A stretch of 64,000 nt of DNA, taken from positions 2,914,001 to 2,978,000 of the forward strand of contig NZ_AP031500.1 in NCBI RefSeq assembly GCF_042847215.1. The letters run 5' to 3'. Positions 43,900 through 52,732 of the stretch are shown piece after piece. The position numbers were made by a program, and so were the translations under genes. The notes under the pieces are model-generated. The model was given only the letters and a program-made list of their open reading frames with translations. It had not been told where the DNA came from and did no database searches. This DNA comes from Gilvimarinus japonicus (GTDB taxonomy: Bacteria; Pseudomonadota; Gammaproteobacteria; Pseudomonadales; Cellvibrionaceae). Position 1 is the stretch's first letter; each line of letters begins with the position of its first letter.

Positions 43900-46800
43900 A
43901 TGCACTACGCCGAGCTGTTTTGCCAAAGTAATTTTTCGTTTTTACAGGGCGCCTCGCACCCCGAGGAGCTTATCCTGCGCGCCTGCGAGTTGGGCTACCG
44001 AGCGCTGGCCATTACCGATGAGTGTTCGGTGGCTGGGGTCGTCAAGGCCTACACCGTTATTAAAGAGCACAAATTGCCTATTAAGCTGATCGTGGGCAGC
44101 TACTTAAAAGTGGACAATGGTTTAAGCCTCGTTGCTCTGTGCAACAACCGCAACGCCTACGCCGAACTGTGCCGTATTATTACCAACGCCCGCCGACGTG
44201 CCGAGAAAAACCACTACACATTAACCCAGTGGGACATCGCCTCGTTAAAGCACTGCTTACTTATATGGCTACCCGGCCATAACCCGGCGGATAAAGAACA
44301 CGCGTTGTGGCTCGCCAAATATCACCGAGAGCGCCTGTGGTTAGGTGTACAGCGCCACCTCACCAATAACGAATCACACAGAACCGCACACACCGAACAA
44401 CTGGCCAGGCAACACCAACTGCCACTGGTAGCTTGCGGTGGTGTGTTAATGCACCACTGCGAGCGACTGGCACTGCACCAAGTACTAAGTGCCCGGCGTT
44501 TGGGTGCTCAGGTTGCCGATGCGGGCAGCGTTTTACCCAGCAATGCCGAGCGCAGTTTGCGCAGCATCGACAAACTCTACCGCTTGTTTAACCCGCGCTG
44601 GATGCAAGAGACACTACACATAGCAGAGCGCTGCCAATTTGATTTGGGCACTCTGCAATACGAGTACCCCACCGAGGTCGTCCCCGTCGGCCACACCCCC
44701 ATGAGCTATCTGCGACAACGGGTAACAGAGGGCTGCGGTAAGCGCTTTGGCGATACGGTGCCCGAGCACATTCGCCCGCTGATCGACAAAGAGCTCAGGT
44801 TGATTGAAGAAATGGGCTACGCACACTTTTTTCTGACCATTGATGACATCGCCCGCTTTGCCCGCAGCCAAAATATTTTGTATCAAGGCCGTGGTTCATC
44901 GGCCAACTCGGTGGTGTGTTACTGCCTAGAAATAACCGCCGTTGACCCGCGCAATATTCAGGTATTGTTTGAGCGGTTTATCTCTAAAGAGCGTAACGAG
45001 CCGCCGGACATTGACGTCGATTTCGAGCACGAAAGGCGCGAAGAGGTTATTCAGTACATTTACCAAAAGTACGGCCGCGAGCGCGCCGCACTGGCCGCCA
45101 CTGTGATCAGCTACCGCTTTAAAAGCGCGGTGCGCGAGGTAGGCAAAGCACTCGGCTTTAGCGATGTGCAGCTGGACTTTTTTATTAAAAACGTCAACCG
45201 ACGCGACCAACACACGCCGTGGCAAACACAGTTGTGCGACCTTGGCTTAGACCCGAACTCTCACACCGGGCGCTATTTTTTTACTCTGGTAGAAACCCTG
45301 ATCGGGTTTCCCCGGCATTTGTCGCAACACGTGGGCGGGTTTGTTATCTCCAGCGGCCCCTTGTATGAATTAGTACCCGTCGAAAATGCTGCCATGGCCG
45401 AGCGCACCGTCATCCAATGGGATAAAGATGACCTTGAGAGTTTGGGGCTGCTTAAAGTGGATGTGCTTGCCCTTGGCATGCTCAGCGCGATTCGCAAATG
45501 CCTGGATTTAGTCCACAGCCATTACGGCAAACGCCATGAGCTTTATGATATTACCGCCCACATGGACGACCCTGCGGTATATCGGGACATTCAAAACGCC
45601 GATACGATAGGTATTTTCCAAATCGAGTCGCGCGCCCAAATGTCGATGCTGCCGCGGCTAAAGCCCGCCTGTTACTACGACTTAGTCATCCAGATTGCCA
45701 TTGTCCGGCCCGGCCCGATTCAGGGTGGTATGGTGCACCCATACCTAAAACGCCGCGATGGTTTAGAGGCGGTAGAGTATCCCTCTGCCGATGTAAAAAC
45801 AGTGCTCGCGCGCACCCTGGGCGTACCTATTTTTCAGGAGCAAGTGATTCAGCTGGCCATGTTGGCCGCCGGCTTTACCGGCGGCGAGGCCGACCAATTG
45901 CGTCGCGCCATGGCCAGCTGGAAAAAAACCGGGCAGCTTTTGAAGTTTAAAGATAAGTTGATTAACGGCATGCTTGAGCGCGGTTACCAGCAGGAGTTTG
46001 CCGAGCGATTATTTGAACAAATTTGTGGCTTTGGTGAATACGGCTTTCCCGAGTCCCACTCGGCAAGCTTTGCGTTATTGGCTTACGCTTCGGCCTGGCT
46101 CAGGCACTACTACCCCACCGCCTTTTACACCGCGCTGCTCAACAGCCAACCCATGGGATTTTATTCGCCATCACAACTGGTACAAGACGCTGTGCGCCGC
46201 GGCGAAGAGGTTTTGCCCGTGTGTGTTAACCACTCCTTTTACCACCACTGCCTGGAGCCTAACAGCACCGGCTGGGCCATTCGTTTAGGTTTACGCCAAG
46301 TAAAAGGATTAAACCAAAGCGCCGCCGCTCAGTTAATCGCCAAACGCGGCGCGGGCTTTAGCCAATTGACTGAGCTAAAGCAACTCGAGCTAGGCAGCGG
46401 CACTCTAGAAGCGCTGGCCAGCGCCGATGCGTTGCGTGCGCTGGCCGGTCATCGCTACCAAGCTCGCTGGCAACTGATGCAACAACAGCAAGATTTAGTC
46501 ACTCAAGGTAAGCCCACCAGCCAATACCTTAACGAGCTAAAAAAACCCACAGAAGTACAAAACCTGTTTGAAGATTACACTAGCGTCGGGCTCAGCTTAA
46601 GCCATCATCCCATCGAGCTATTGCAAAGCAATGGCCAGCTGCCCGCCTTTACCCTCGCCCGCGACTTAATCCACAAGCACCACCAATCTTTGGTCACCGT
46701 CATTGGGGTCGTCACTGGCCGCCAAAGTCCGGGCACCGCAACCGGCGTTACCTTTGTCACCCTTGAAGATCACACCGGCAATGTAAACGTAGTCGTGTGG

Positions 46801-46968
46801 GCGGCCACCGCTCAAGCACAGAAACGAGCTTTTTTAAGCTCGCGGATTTTAAAAATTAACGGTATTGTTGAGCGCGAAGGGCGGGTAATACATGTCATTG
46901 CAGGAAAGCTCACCGATTTAAGCTCTTTACTCAGTGAGCTGAACGCACCATCTAGAGACTTTCATTGA
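43900..46968 (+). CDS. dnaE2: Error-prone DNA polymerase DnaE2
   Basis: A 1022-residue C-family DNA polymerase, the catalytic member of the SOS mutasome. The N-terminal PHP domain opens with YAELFCQSNFSFLQGASHP; the polymerase palm has the active-site aspartates in PPDIDVDFEHERREE; and the C-terminal OB domain contains TVIGVVTGRQSPGTATGVTF. Shorter than replicative DnaE (about 1160), as usual for DnaE2. It synthesises across lesions and causes damage-induced mutagenesis. It completes the imuA-imuB-dnaE2 operon controlled by the LexA box at 41756. Confidence 0.96.
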   Translation: MHYAELFCQSNFSFLQGASHPEELILRACELGYRALAITDECSVAGVVKAYTVIKEHKLPIKLIVGSYLKVDNGLSLVALCNNRNAYAELCRIITNARRRAEKNHYTLTQWDIASLKHCLLIWLPGHNPADKEHALWLAKYHRERLWLGVQRHLTNNESHRTAHTEQLARQHQLPLVACGGVLMHHCERLALHQVLSARRLGAQVADAGSVLPSNAERSLRSIDKLYRLFNPRWMQETLHIAERCQFDLGTLQYEYPTEVVPVGHTPMSYLRQRVTEGCGKRFGDTVPEHIRPLIDKELRLIEEMGYAHFFLTIDDIARFARSQNILYQGRGSSANSVVCYCLEITAVDPRNIQVLFERFISKERNEPPDIDVDFEHERREEVIQYIYQKYGRERAALAATVISYRFKSAVREVGKALGFSDVQLDFFIKNVNRRDQHTPWQTQLCDLGLDPNSHTGRYFFTLVETLIGFPRHLSQHVGGFVISSGPLYELVPVENAAMAERTVIQWDKDDLESLGLLKVDVLALGMLSAIRKCLDLVHSHYGKRHELYDITAHMDDPAVYRDIQNADTIGIFQIESRAQMSMLPRLKPACYYDLVIQIAIVRPGPIQGGMVHPYLKRRDGLEAVEYPSADVKTVLARTLGVPIFQEQVIQLAMLAAGFTGGEADQLRRAMASWKKTGQLLKFKDKLINGMLERGYQQEFAERLFEQICGFGEYGFPESHSASFALLAYASAWLRHYYPTAFYTALLNSQPMGFYSPSQLVQDAVRRGEEVLPVCVNHSFYHHCLEPNSTGWAIRLGLRQVKGLNQSAAAQLIAKRGAGFSQLTELKQLELGSGTLEALASADALRALAGHRYQARWQLMQQQQDLVTQGKPTSQYLNELKKPTEVQNLFEDYTSVGLSLSHHPIELLQSNGQLPAFTLARDLIHKHHQSLVTVIGVVTGRQSPGTATGVTFVTLEDHTGNVNVVVWAATAQAQKRAFLSSRILKINGIVEREGRVIHVIAGKLTDLSSLLSELNAPSRDFH

Positions 46969-47094
46969 CGCAGTATTAACCAGTGCACGGCCAGCAAGCC
47001 TTCATCGGCCGTAAAAATGGATGAACAGCGCACACATCCAACACGCGAACTGCTGCGTACTATAAGCAGCCAACTATAAACCATGGAGATCGGC

Positions 47095-47661
47095 ATGCGC
47101 CTTTCCGCACCCTGCCAAGGGATCAATTTTCGCACCAAAGACGTTCACGGCAAGCCGTTCCAACTCAGTGACTACAAGGGAAAGCGGGTCATGCTGTCGT
47201 TTTTTCGCGATGCCGGCTGTCCATTTTGCAACCTCCGGGTGTATGAGCTAACCCACAAATACAAACACTGGCAAGATCAAAACCTTGAAGTTATCGCCGT
47301 ATTCAGCGACACGTCTGCGCAAGTGCGCCGCTACGTCGCTAAACATCCGCGCCCTTTTACCATGCTCGCCGACCCTAAGTTGCAGCTGTATAACCGCTAC
47401 GGTATCGAGCACTCAGGCTCAGCATTACTAAAGGCCCTGCTCTTTAAGTTTCCGCGCATTGTAAAAGGCATTTTCAAAGGTGGCCGCCCCAGCAACAACC
47501 CTCACGTAAAAATTGTCCCGGCCGATTTTTTGTTAACCGAAGATGGCCGTGTCGCAAAGGTATGGTATGGCCGCGACACCAGTGATCATATTCCACTGAC
47601 CGAGGTACAAAGGTTTATCGATGAGGGCCGGTTAACACCATCGGTCAGCCGCGCCAGTTAA
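47095..47661 (+). CDS. Peroxiredoxin-like AhpC/TSA family protein
   Basis: A 188-residue thioredoxin-fold protein. The candidate redox site is C-x-x-C in FFRDAGCPFCNLRVYEL, at the position of the AhpC/TSA catalytic cysteine, followed by EVIAVFSDTSAQVRRYV typical of peroxiredoxin-like proteins. Start 47095 (MRLSAPCQGIN) is chosen because GGAG sits six bases upstream of it; the ATG at 47083 has no ribosome-binding site and would make those GGAG bases part of the coding sequence. It may reduce peroxides or act as a disulfide reductase. It is convergent with the TetR gene, whose AhpD-like neighbour would fit an oxidative-stress context. Confidence 0.82.
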   Translation: MRLSAPCQGINFRTKDVHGKPFQLSDYKGKRVMLSFFRDAGCPFCNLRVYELTHKYKHWQDQNLEVIAVFSDTSAQVRRYVAKHPRPFTMLADPKLQLYNRYGIEHSGSALLKALLFKFPRIVKGIFKGGRPSNNPHVKIVPADFLLTEDGRVAKVWYGRDTSDHIPLTEVQRFIDEGRLTPSVSRAS

Positions 47662-47663
47662 CG

Positions 47664-48269
47664 CTAATGAACCGCGCGATAGGGACTAAAGATAGAGTCA
47701 ATATCGTCTAATAACTGCTGTAGCTGTTGCTCGTTCGCGCCGCTTTGGGCAAATGAGCGCACCCCCATCACTTGGGTTTGCAGCAGCCGCGCCATACGTC
47801 GGCAATCTACATTCGCGCGCAGCTCACCAGCGGCTTTTGCCTGCTCTAAGGCATCGGTAAAACCTTGCTCCACTTTACGCAATAACAATGTGGCTTTGCC
47901 CCGCAGCGGGTCTTCATCGTCGGTCGATTCCAGCAACGTTTTTACCACCATACACGCTGGGGTGGTAACGCCCGCGTCGCTATCGCGCCCCAACAGTAGC
48001 CAGCGCAAATACGCCATCACCCCGGGTAAAACGCCGCCCGTGGCACCGATATGCTCCTCTACATCCCGCTCCATAGCGGCGGTATAGGCATCCAGCGCCT
48101 CCAAAAACAAGCCCTGCTTACTGCCAAATGCCGCATACAAACTACCCGGACGCATATCCAGCTCGCGCTCAATATCTTTGAGTGAAGTGGCGTAATAACC
48201 ACGCCGCCAAAATAGCGCTATCGCCGCGTCTATCGCGGCCTTTCGATCGTATTGGGCTACTCGTGGCAT
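47664..48269 (-). CDS. TetR-family regulator
   Basis: A 201-residue repressor. N-terminal HTH: MPRVAQYDRKAAIDAAIALF then FWRRGYYATSLKDIERELDM, followed by a helical ligand domain (about 60-200). It is divergent from the AhpD-like gene; three copies of an 18-bp element in the 125-base gap are the likely operators (48300-48317, 48323-48340, 48363-48380). Ligand unknown. C-terminal pattern DVEEHIGA and CMVVKTLLE belongs to the TetR_C group seen with YezE-like and AcrR-like regulators. Confidence 0.92.
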   Translation of the reverse strand: MPRVAQYDRKAAIDAAIALFWRRGYYATSLKDIERELDMRPGSLYAAFGSKQGLFLEALDAYTAAMERDVEEHIGATGGVLPGVMAYLRWLLLGRDSDAGVTTPACMVVKTLLESTDDEDPLRGKATLLLRKVEQGFTDALEQAKAAGELRANVDCRRMARLLQTQVMGVRSFAQSGANEQQLQQLLDDIDSIFSPYRAVH

Positions 48270-48299
48270 AAGGTACCTACCGCTAACAATTTCATTAAA

Positions 48300-48380
48300 T
48301 TTGAACGACTGCTCAATTATATATTGAATGATAGCTTAATAACAGTTACCGTAGATCTCGTTATTGAGCAATCATTCAAA
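48300..48380. promoter_or_regulatory. Three copies of an 18-bp putative TetR operator
   Basis: TTTGAACGACTGCTCAAT (48300-48317) and ATTGAATGATAGCTTAAT (48323-48340) are on the plus strand; ATTGAGCAATCATTCAAA (48363-48380) reads on the minus strand as TTTGAATGATTGCTCAAT. The first and third differ at two positions. Each has TTGA/TCAA-type half-sites. They lie between the TetR gene and its divergent neighbour, and probably control both promoters. Confidence 0.75.
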
Positions 48381-48394
48381 TTAGGAGCAACCCT

Positions 48395-48952
48395 ATGACT
48401 GACTTTACCTTGCACACACTGGACACAGCCTCCGAAGAGGCGAAACCGCTGCTTGAAGGCTCAAAGAAAAGCTTTGGCATGATCCCCAATCTGCACGCCG
48501 TCATGGCTGAGGCACCGGGGCTGCTAGAGGGTTACCAAACACTGCACCGGCTGGTGCTGGAGTCGAGCTTTAACAACGACGAGAAGACCGTCGTATGGCA
48601 AAGCGTTAACGTAGAACACGGCTGCCACTATTGCGTGCCAGCCCACAGTGGTATCGCCCGCTCGATGGACGTCGATGAAGCCATTGATAACGCTCTGCGC
48701 GATGAGAAACCACTGGATGACGCGAAACTAGAGGCGCTGCGAACTTTCACCTTAAACGTGGTGCGCAATCGCGGTAATGTGGACGACTCAGCCGTACAAG
48801 CGTTTTTTGACGCCGGCTATGAAAAACGCCAGTTACTGGAGGTCGTGCTCGTGGTATCGCAGAAAGTCATGAGTAATTACGTCAATCATATCGCCGAAAC
48901 CCCTATCGACGAACCCTTTAAAAAGTTTGGGTGGTCGCCTAAAGGCTCATAA
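48395..48952 (+). CDS. Carboxymuconolactone decarboxylase / AhpD-like protein
   Basis: A 185-residue all-helical protein of the AhpD superfamily. The redox motif is E-H-G-C77-H-Y-C80-V-P-A-H84, the E-x-x-C-x-x-C-x3-H pattern of AhpD-type alkylhydroperoxidases, within VNVEHGCHYCVPAHSGIA. It probably reduces peroxides or acts as a disulfide reductase. It is divergent from the TetR gene and likely its repression target. AGGAG lies just upstream of the ATG. Members are typically induced by electrophiles or oxidants; that is an inference here. Confidence 0.9.
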   Translation: MTDFTLHTLDTASEEAKPLLEGSKKSFGMIPNLHAVMAEAPGLLEGYQTLHRLVLESSFNNDEKTVVWQSVNVEHGCHYCVPAHSGIARSMDVDEAIDNALRDEKPLDDAKLEALRTFTLNVVRNRGNVDDSAVQAFFDAGYEKRQLLEVVLVVSQKVMSNYVNHIAETPIDEPFKKFGWSPKGS

Positions 48953-48994
48953 GAGCCTGCCACTAACCGCGCTGACGCGTCACAACTCCCCCTC

Positions 48995-49016
48995 GCCGGC
49001 ACCTCAGGGTGCCGGC
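48995..49016. terminator. 9-bp GC-rich hairpin after the AhpD-like gene
   Basis: GCCGGCACC and GGTGCCGGC pair perfectly across TCAG, 43 bases past the AhpD-like stop. No T-run follows, so it may be a weak or factor-dependent terminator. Confidence 0.5.
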
Positions 49017-49140
49017 CACTTGCCTATCCCCCTCTAAAACAACACAATAGCGACCTGATTTGGGCAACATCGATACCCTTGCCAGCACTTACAACCATCA
49101 TTCACAAACATAGCGCAACCGATTTACGACCCAACACTAC

Positions 49141-50004
49141 ATGAAAACACCCAAAAGAATTCAGCCACTGGTAGACGACGGTTTAGTTGACGAAGTTATC
49201 AGCCAGCTCATGAGCGGCAAAGAAGCAACGGTTTATAAAGTGCGCTGCGGCGACGAAATCCGCTGTGCCAAAGTCTACAAAGACGCCGCCAAACGCAGCT
49301 TTAAAAAAGCCGTGCAATACCAAGAAGGCCGTAAAGTACGCAACAGCCGCCGCGCCCGCGCGATGGAAAAGGGCTCTAAGTTTGGCCGGCAACAGCAAGA
49401 GGACACTTGGCAAAACGCCGAGGTTGACGCCTTGTATAAAGTGGCCGCAGCCGGCGTGCGCGTGCCCAAACCCTACGGTTGTTTCGATGGCGTGTTATTG
49501 ATGGAGTTGATTACCGATGATGAAGGCGACGTCGCGCCGCGCTTAAACGACGTTGGCATGTCCGCCGAGCAAGCATTAGAAGACCACGCTGTGGTAATGC
49601 AAGATGTGGTTAAAATGCTCTGCGCCGGGTTAATACACGGCGATTTATCCGAGTTTAACGTGCTGGTGGATGAATACGGCCCAGTGATTATCGACCTGCC
49701 ACAAGCGGTTGATGCCGCCGCCAACAACAATGCCAAAAGCATGCTTGAGCGCGACGTGCGCAACATGACCGAATACTATGGCCAGTTTGCCCCGGAGCTG
49801 CTCACCACCCGTTACGCCGACGAGATGTGGGCACTGTACGAAGAGGGCGAGCTACAACCTGACACCCAACTAACCGGTGAGTTTGACGACCCAGAAGACA
49901 GCGCCGATGTCGACTCAGTGCTAGAAGAAATTAAAGCCGCGCTGGAAGAAGAGCAAGAGCGCCAAGAGCGCATACGCGCCGCAGACAGCGATGACGACGA
50001 TTAA
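49141..50004 (+). CDS. RIO1-family serine protein kinase (PA4780-like)
   Basis: A 287-residue atypical kinase. The glycine-poor P-loop is LMSGKEATVYKV and the lysine in CAKVYK; the catalytic loop is LIHGDLSEFNVLVD with the aspartate, and the metal-binding D in PVIIDLPQAVD. This corresponds to bacterial RIO kinases; the proteobacterial relative PA4780 is characterised as a serine kinase of unknown cellular target. The acidic C-terminus (DSDDDD) and a coiled/charged helix precede it. It stands alone before rlmF; a G10 run lies just after its stop. Confidence 0.9.
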   Translation: MKTPKRIQPLVDDGLVDEVISQLMSGKEATVYKVRCGDEIRCAKVYKDAAKRSFKKAVQYQEGRKVRNSRRARAMEKGSKFGRQQQEDTWQNAEVDALYKVAAAGVRVPKPYGCFDGVLLMELITDDEGDVAPRLNDVGMSAEQALEDHAVVMQDVVKMLCAGLIHGDLSEFNVLVDEYGPVIIDLPQAVDAAANNNAKSMLERDVRNMTEYYGQFAPELLTTRYADEMWALYEEGELQPDTQLTGEFDDPEDSADVDSVLEEIKAALEEEQERQERIRAADSDDDD

Positions 50005-50109
50005 CAAGCGGGGGGGGGGATACACCGCGCGAACCCCGCAAAGCGACTGCCCAATGCGTTGTGCACCCAGGTGTTACACTGTTAAAAACTCAACCTCGGA
50101 CACCTTTCT

Positions 50110-51063
50110 GTGAGTACGCCCCGGCCCCCAACTCCCCGCACCCGCCCGCAAAAAGCCAAAGGCCTACACCCGCGTAACCTGCACAACGGGCCCTACGATT
50201 TTACGGCACTCAGTAAAGCGCACCCCGAGCTGGCCCGCTTTGTTGCCAGCAACCAACACGGTAACCTCGGAATCGATTTTGCCGATCCGCAGGCAGTCAA
50301 ACACTTAAACGCGGCGCTGCTGCGTCATCACTATCAGGTCCAACAATGGGATATTCCGGACGGCGCCCTTTGCCCGCCGGTTCCGGGGCGCGCCGATTAC
50401 ATTCACTATGTTGCCGAGTTGCTCGCGAGCTCGGCGGGTGCCACGCGCTCACGCGCTCGCGATATCAGTTTGCTTGATATCGGCACCGGAGCCAGCGGCA
50501 TTTACCCACTGCTGGCCAGTCAGATATACGGCTGGCATTGTGTCGCCAGCGATATTAACCCCCAATCGATCGAAAACGTCGCCACTATTATCGCTGCCAA
50601 CCCCGCCCTAAAAGCGCTCATTAGCGTGCGCCAGCAAACTGATAAAAATCAGTTTTTTGCCGGTATCATCCAACCGGGTGAGTATTACGATGTCAGCGTT
50701 TGTAACCCGCCGTTTCATGCCAGCACTGAAGCAGCCCTAAAAGGCAGTGTCCGCAAGCTCGACAACCTAGCGCGCAACCGCGGGGAACAAACCTCTACCA
50801 CCGCCACTTTAAATTTTGGCGGGCACGGGGCCGAGCTGTGGTGCAAAGGCGGCGAACGGTTGTTTCTTAAAAAACTAATAAAAGAAAGCCAAGCCTTTGC
50901 CAGCCAATGCCGCTGGTTTACCAGCTTGGTCTCTAACGGCGAGAATGTAAAACCCTTAATAAAACTGTTACGCCAACACAGGGCGCTGGATATAAAAGAA
51001 ATACCGATGACTCAAGGCCATAAAATCACACGAATTCTCGCTTGGACATTTACCGAACGTTAG
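50110..51063 (+). CDS. rlmF: 23S rRNA (adenine-1618-N6)-methyltransferase RlmF
   Basis: A 317-residue SAM-dependent methyltransferase making m6A1618 in 23S rRNA. Family motifs: KGLHPRNLHNGPYDF, HGNLGIDFADPQAVKHLN, the SAM-binding DIGTGASGIYPLLA, and the N6-adenine signature VCNPPFHAS. It begins with GTG at 50110. The stop overlaps the stop of the convergent AraC gene by 14 bases. The standard RlmF length is about 308. A G10 tract at 50010-50019 is about 90 bases upstream. Confidence 0.93.
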   Translation: MSTPRPPTPRTRPQKAKGLHPRNLHNGPYDFTALSKAHPELARFVASNQHGNLGIDFADPQAVKHLNAALLRHHYQVQQWDIPDGALCPPVPGRADYIHYVAELLASSAGATRSRARDISLLDIGTGASGIYPLLASQIYGWHCVASDINPQSIENVATIIAANPALKALISVRQQTDKNQFFAGIIQPGEYYDVSVCNPPFHASTEAALKGSVRKLDNLARNRGEQTSTTATLNFGGHGAELWCKGGERLFLKKLIKESQAFASQCRWFTSLVSNGENVKPLIKLLRQHRALDIKEIPMTQGHKITRILAWTFTER

Positions 51064-52216
51064 GCTTTAGATCCGAAAAACTCGCGCGCTGGCGACTCCG
51101 GTACTCTGAAGGTGTCACCCCAACCAACCGTTTAAAAAAACGCTGGAACGCCGACTGGCTGTTAAAACCGGCCGCTAGTGCCATATCCATAATCGTCATA
51201 TCGGCATCAGAATCCAGCAGCCGTTTTACCTCCTCGACCCGGTAAAAATTAATAAACTCAAAAAAATTCTTTTGGTAGTGCGAGTTGACCAGCGCCGAAA
51301 GCTCTCTGGGTTTTAGTTCGCACACGTCAGAAAACCGCTCTACATTAATGTGCGCATCAAGATGAAGCTTGTCATCGGTAATAGCCCGCGCAATACGTGC
51401 CAACTTTTCATCCGCTTGATCGATTGCTCCGGCATCGGCGCGTTGCGCACCGATCTCGGGCAAAATAAGCGCTTTACGCCCACTAAACAGCGCAAAAACA
51501 AACAAGCCATTAATCAGCAGTACGGTTACGTAATTGCTGACACTACCCATCATATCGTTGACTGCTGCACTGACATAACCCGACAGCCAATAAGCTATAA
51601 AGGCCCACAACCAGTGCAGTGTAAATCCGCCCAATAATAACTCCGCCCAGCGCAACTCCCACAGCGGTAAATTGCCATAGCGTTGCCGCAACTGGTGCCG
51701 TAACCGATACTCAGCCACACAACAAAGCACCGCGTAAACCAACGGTAAACACTTAAATGCGGCCCATATCAGAAGAATGATTTGCTGTTTTAACGGCGCA
51801 AGCTGAGGCCAGTTCCACGGTAACCAGTCGGCCACGGTGATCTTCATCACCAGTATCAAAACGACTGCCAGTAACGCGGGAGCACAGTGCAAGCTTACCC
51901 GCCACGAGCTAACAGCCAGCGGCCCCGTGAGCGATGCCATCGTCCAGTACAGCAGCGGCCCCTGTAATAACAAGCCACAGGCCAGTAATGAAGTGACTAA
52001 TACAGAATCTGAAAAGTAGCCAACCTGCAGCGAGGGGTTCCAGACAATTAATGTGGCGGCGAGAATACCGGCAATCAACACGAGCAACCCCGCCAACAAC
52101 CAATGTAACTGCAACCGGCTGCGGGGAAAAAGCAGCATTCCAGACGCCAAAAACAGCGATTCTAAAGCGGTAATAAGTAGCACGACTTCGTGAATATTAA
52201 ATAAAAAATGCTTCAT
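51050..52216 (-). CDS. AraC-family regulator with seven-helix membrane domain
   Basis: A 388-residue regulator: about seven hydrophobic helices in residues 1-235, then a linker and an AraC-type double HTH (about 270-388) with the signature DMALAAGFNSQSAFQRFFKR and VTPSEYRSRQR. The ATG at 52216 was chosen; an upstream start adds ten residues but lacks a ribosome-binding site. It is divergent from the GH5 cellulase (516 bases between starts) and may govern it, but the distance leaves this open. Convergent overlap with rlmF at its 3' end. It shares architecture with the AraC gene at 2646. Confidence 0.9.
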   Translation of the reverse strand: MKHFLFNIHEVVLLITALESLFLASGMLLFPRSRLQLHWLLAGLLVLIAGILAATLIVWNPSLQVGYFSDSVLVTSLLACGLLLQGPLLYWTMASLTGPLAVSSWRVSLHCAPALLAVVLILVMKITVADWLPWNWPQLAPLKQQIILLIWAAFKCLPLVYAVLCCVAEYRLRHQLRQRYGNLPLWELRWAELLLGGFTLHWLWAFIAYWLSGYVSAAVNDMMGSVSNYVTVLLINGLFVFALFSGRKALILPEIGAQRADAGAIDQADEKLARIARAITDDKLHLDAHINVERFSDVCELKPRELSALVNSHYQKNFFEFINFYRVEEVKRLLDSDADMTIMDMALAAGFNSQSAFQRFFKRLVGVTPSEYRSRQRASFSDLKPNVR

Positions 52217-52732
52217 TCTTTTTATAGGCCACAGGCGACTTAACACTGGAGGTCGTCACAACGCCGACCACACAGACTTCATATGTCATTATTCTTTAGT
52301 ATATAAAACCAATCTCAACTGAATTAGCGTTTACCGGGGGCGGTTTCCTCACTACTTTTTATTTTTTTAATCCCCGACAACCATAGCGCTTTTGCAACAA
52401 GAAACCTATTAGCCTTTAACACAATTACGCAAAACGCCTCTAATTGATTCCAGTAAAAACACTGTTACCCATCAATCATTGTCACCACAGAAAAACAAAA
52501 AAATGTTACCCCGCTTCACAGCACCGGTACAAGTTCACAGAAACCACCACCCAAGTTAAGTCACAGCACAAAGTGGGTAGCCGACCCCCCACGCAATAAC
52601 GGTTAATGACGTCGGCCCTTAGGAGAGCCAATGCCCTGGCGTCACGTTTGATGCCAGCGTATTTAACCTTGCCAGAATGCCACTGGCAAAAATCTTATCG
52701 ATAATAATACCCTCAAACAGAGGTACGCGATT
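52217..52732. other. Divergent promoter region of AraC regulator and cellulase
   Basis: A 516-base, AT-rich gap between two divergent start codons that must hold both promoters. I cannot place firm -35/-10 boxes; AATAACGGTTAATGACG near 52593 is reminiscent of the AATAACGGTAAC element at 10087 and 10182 but is not identical. The cellulase start has AGAGG six bases before its ATG. Confidence 0.5.
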
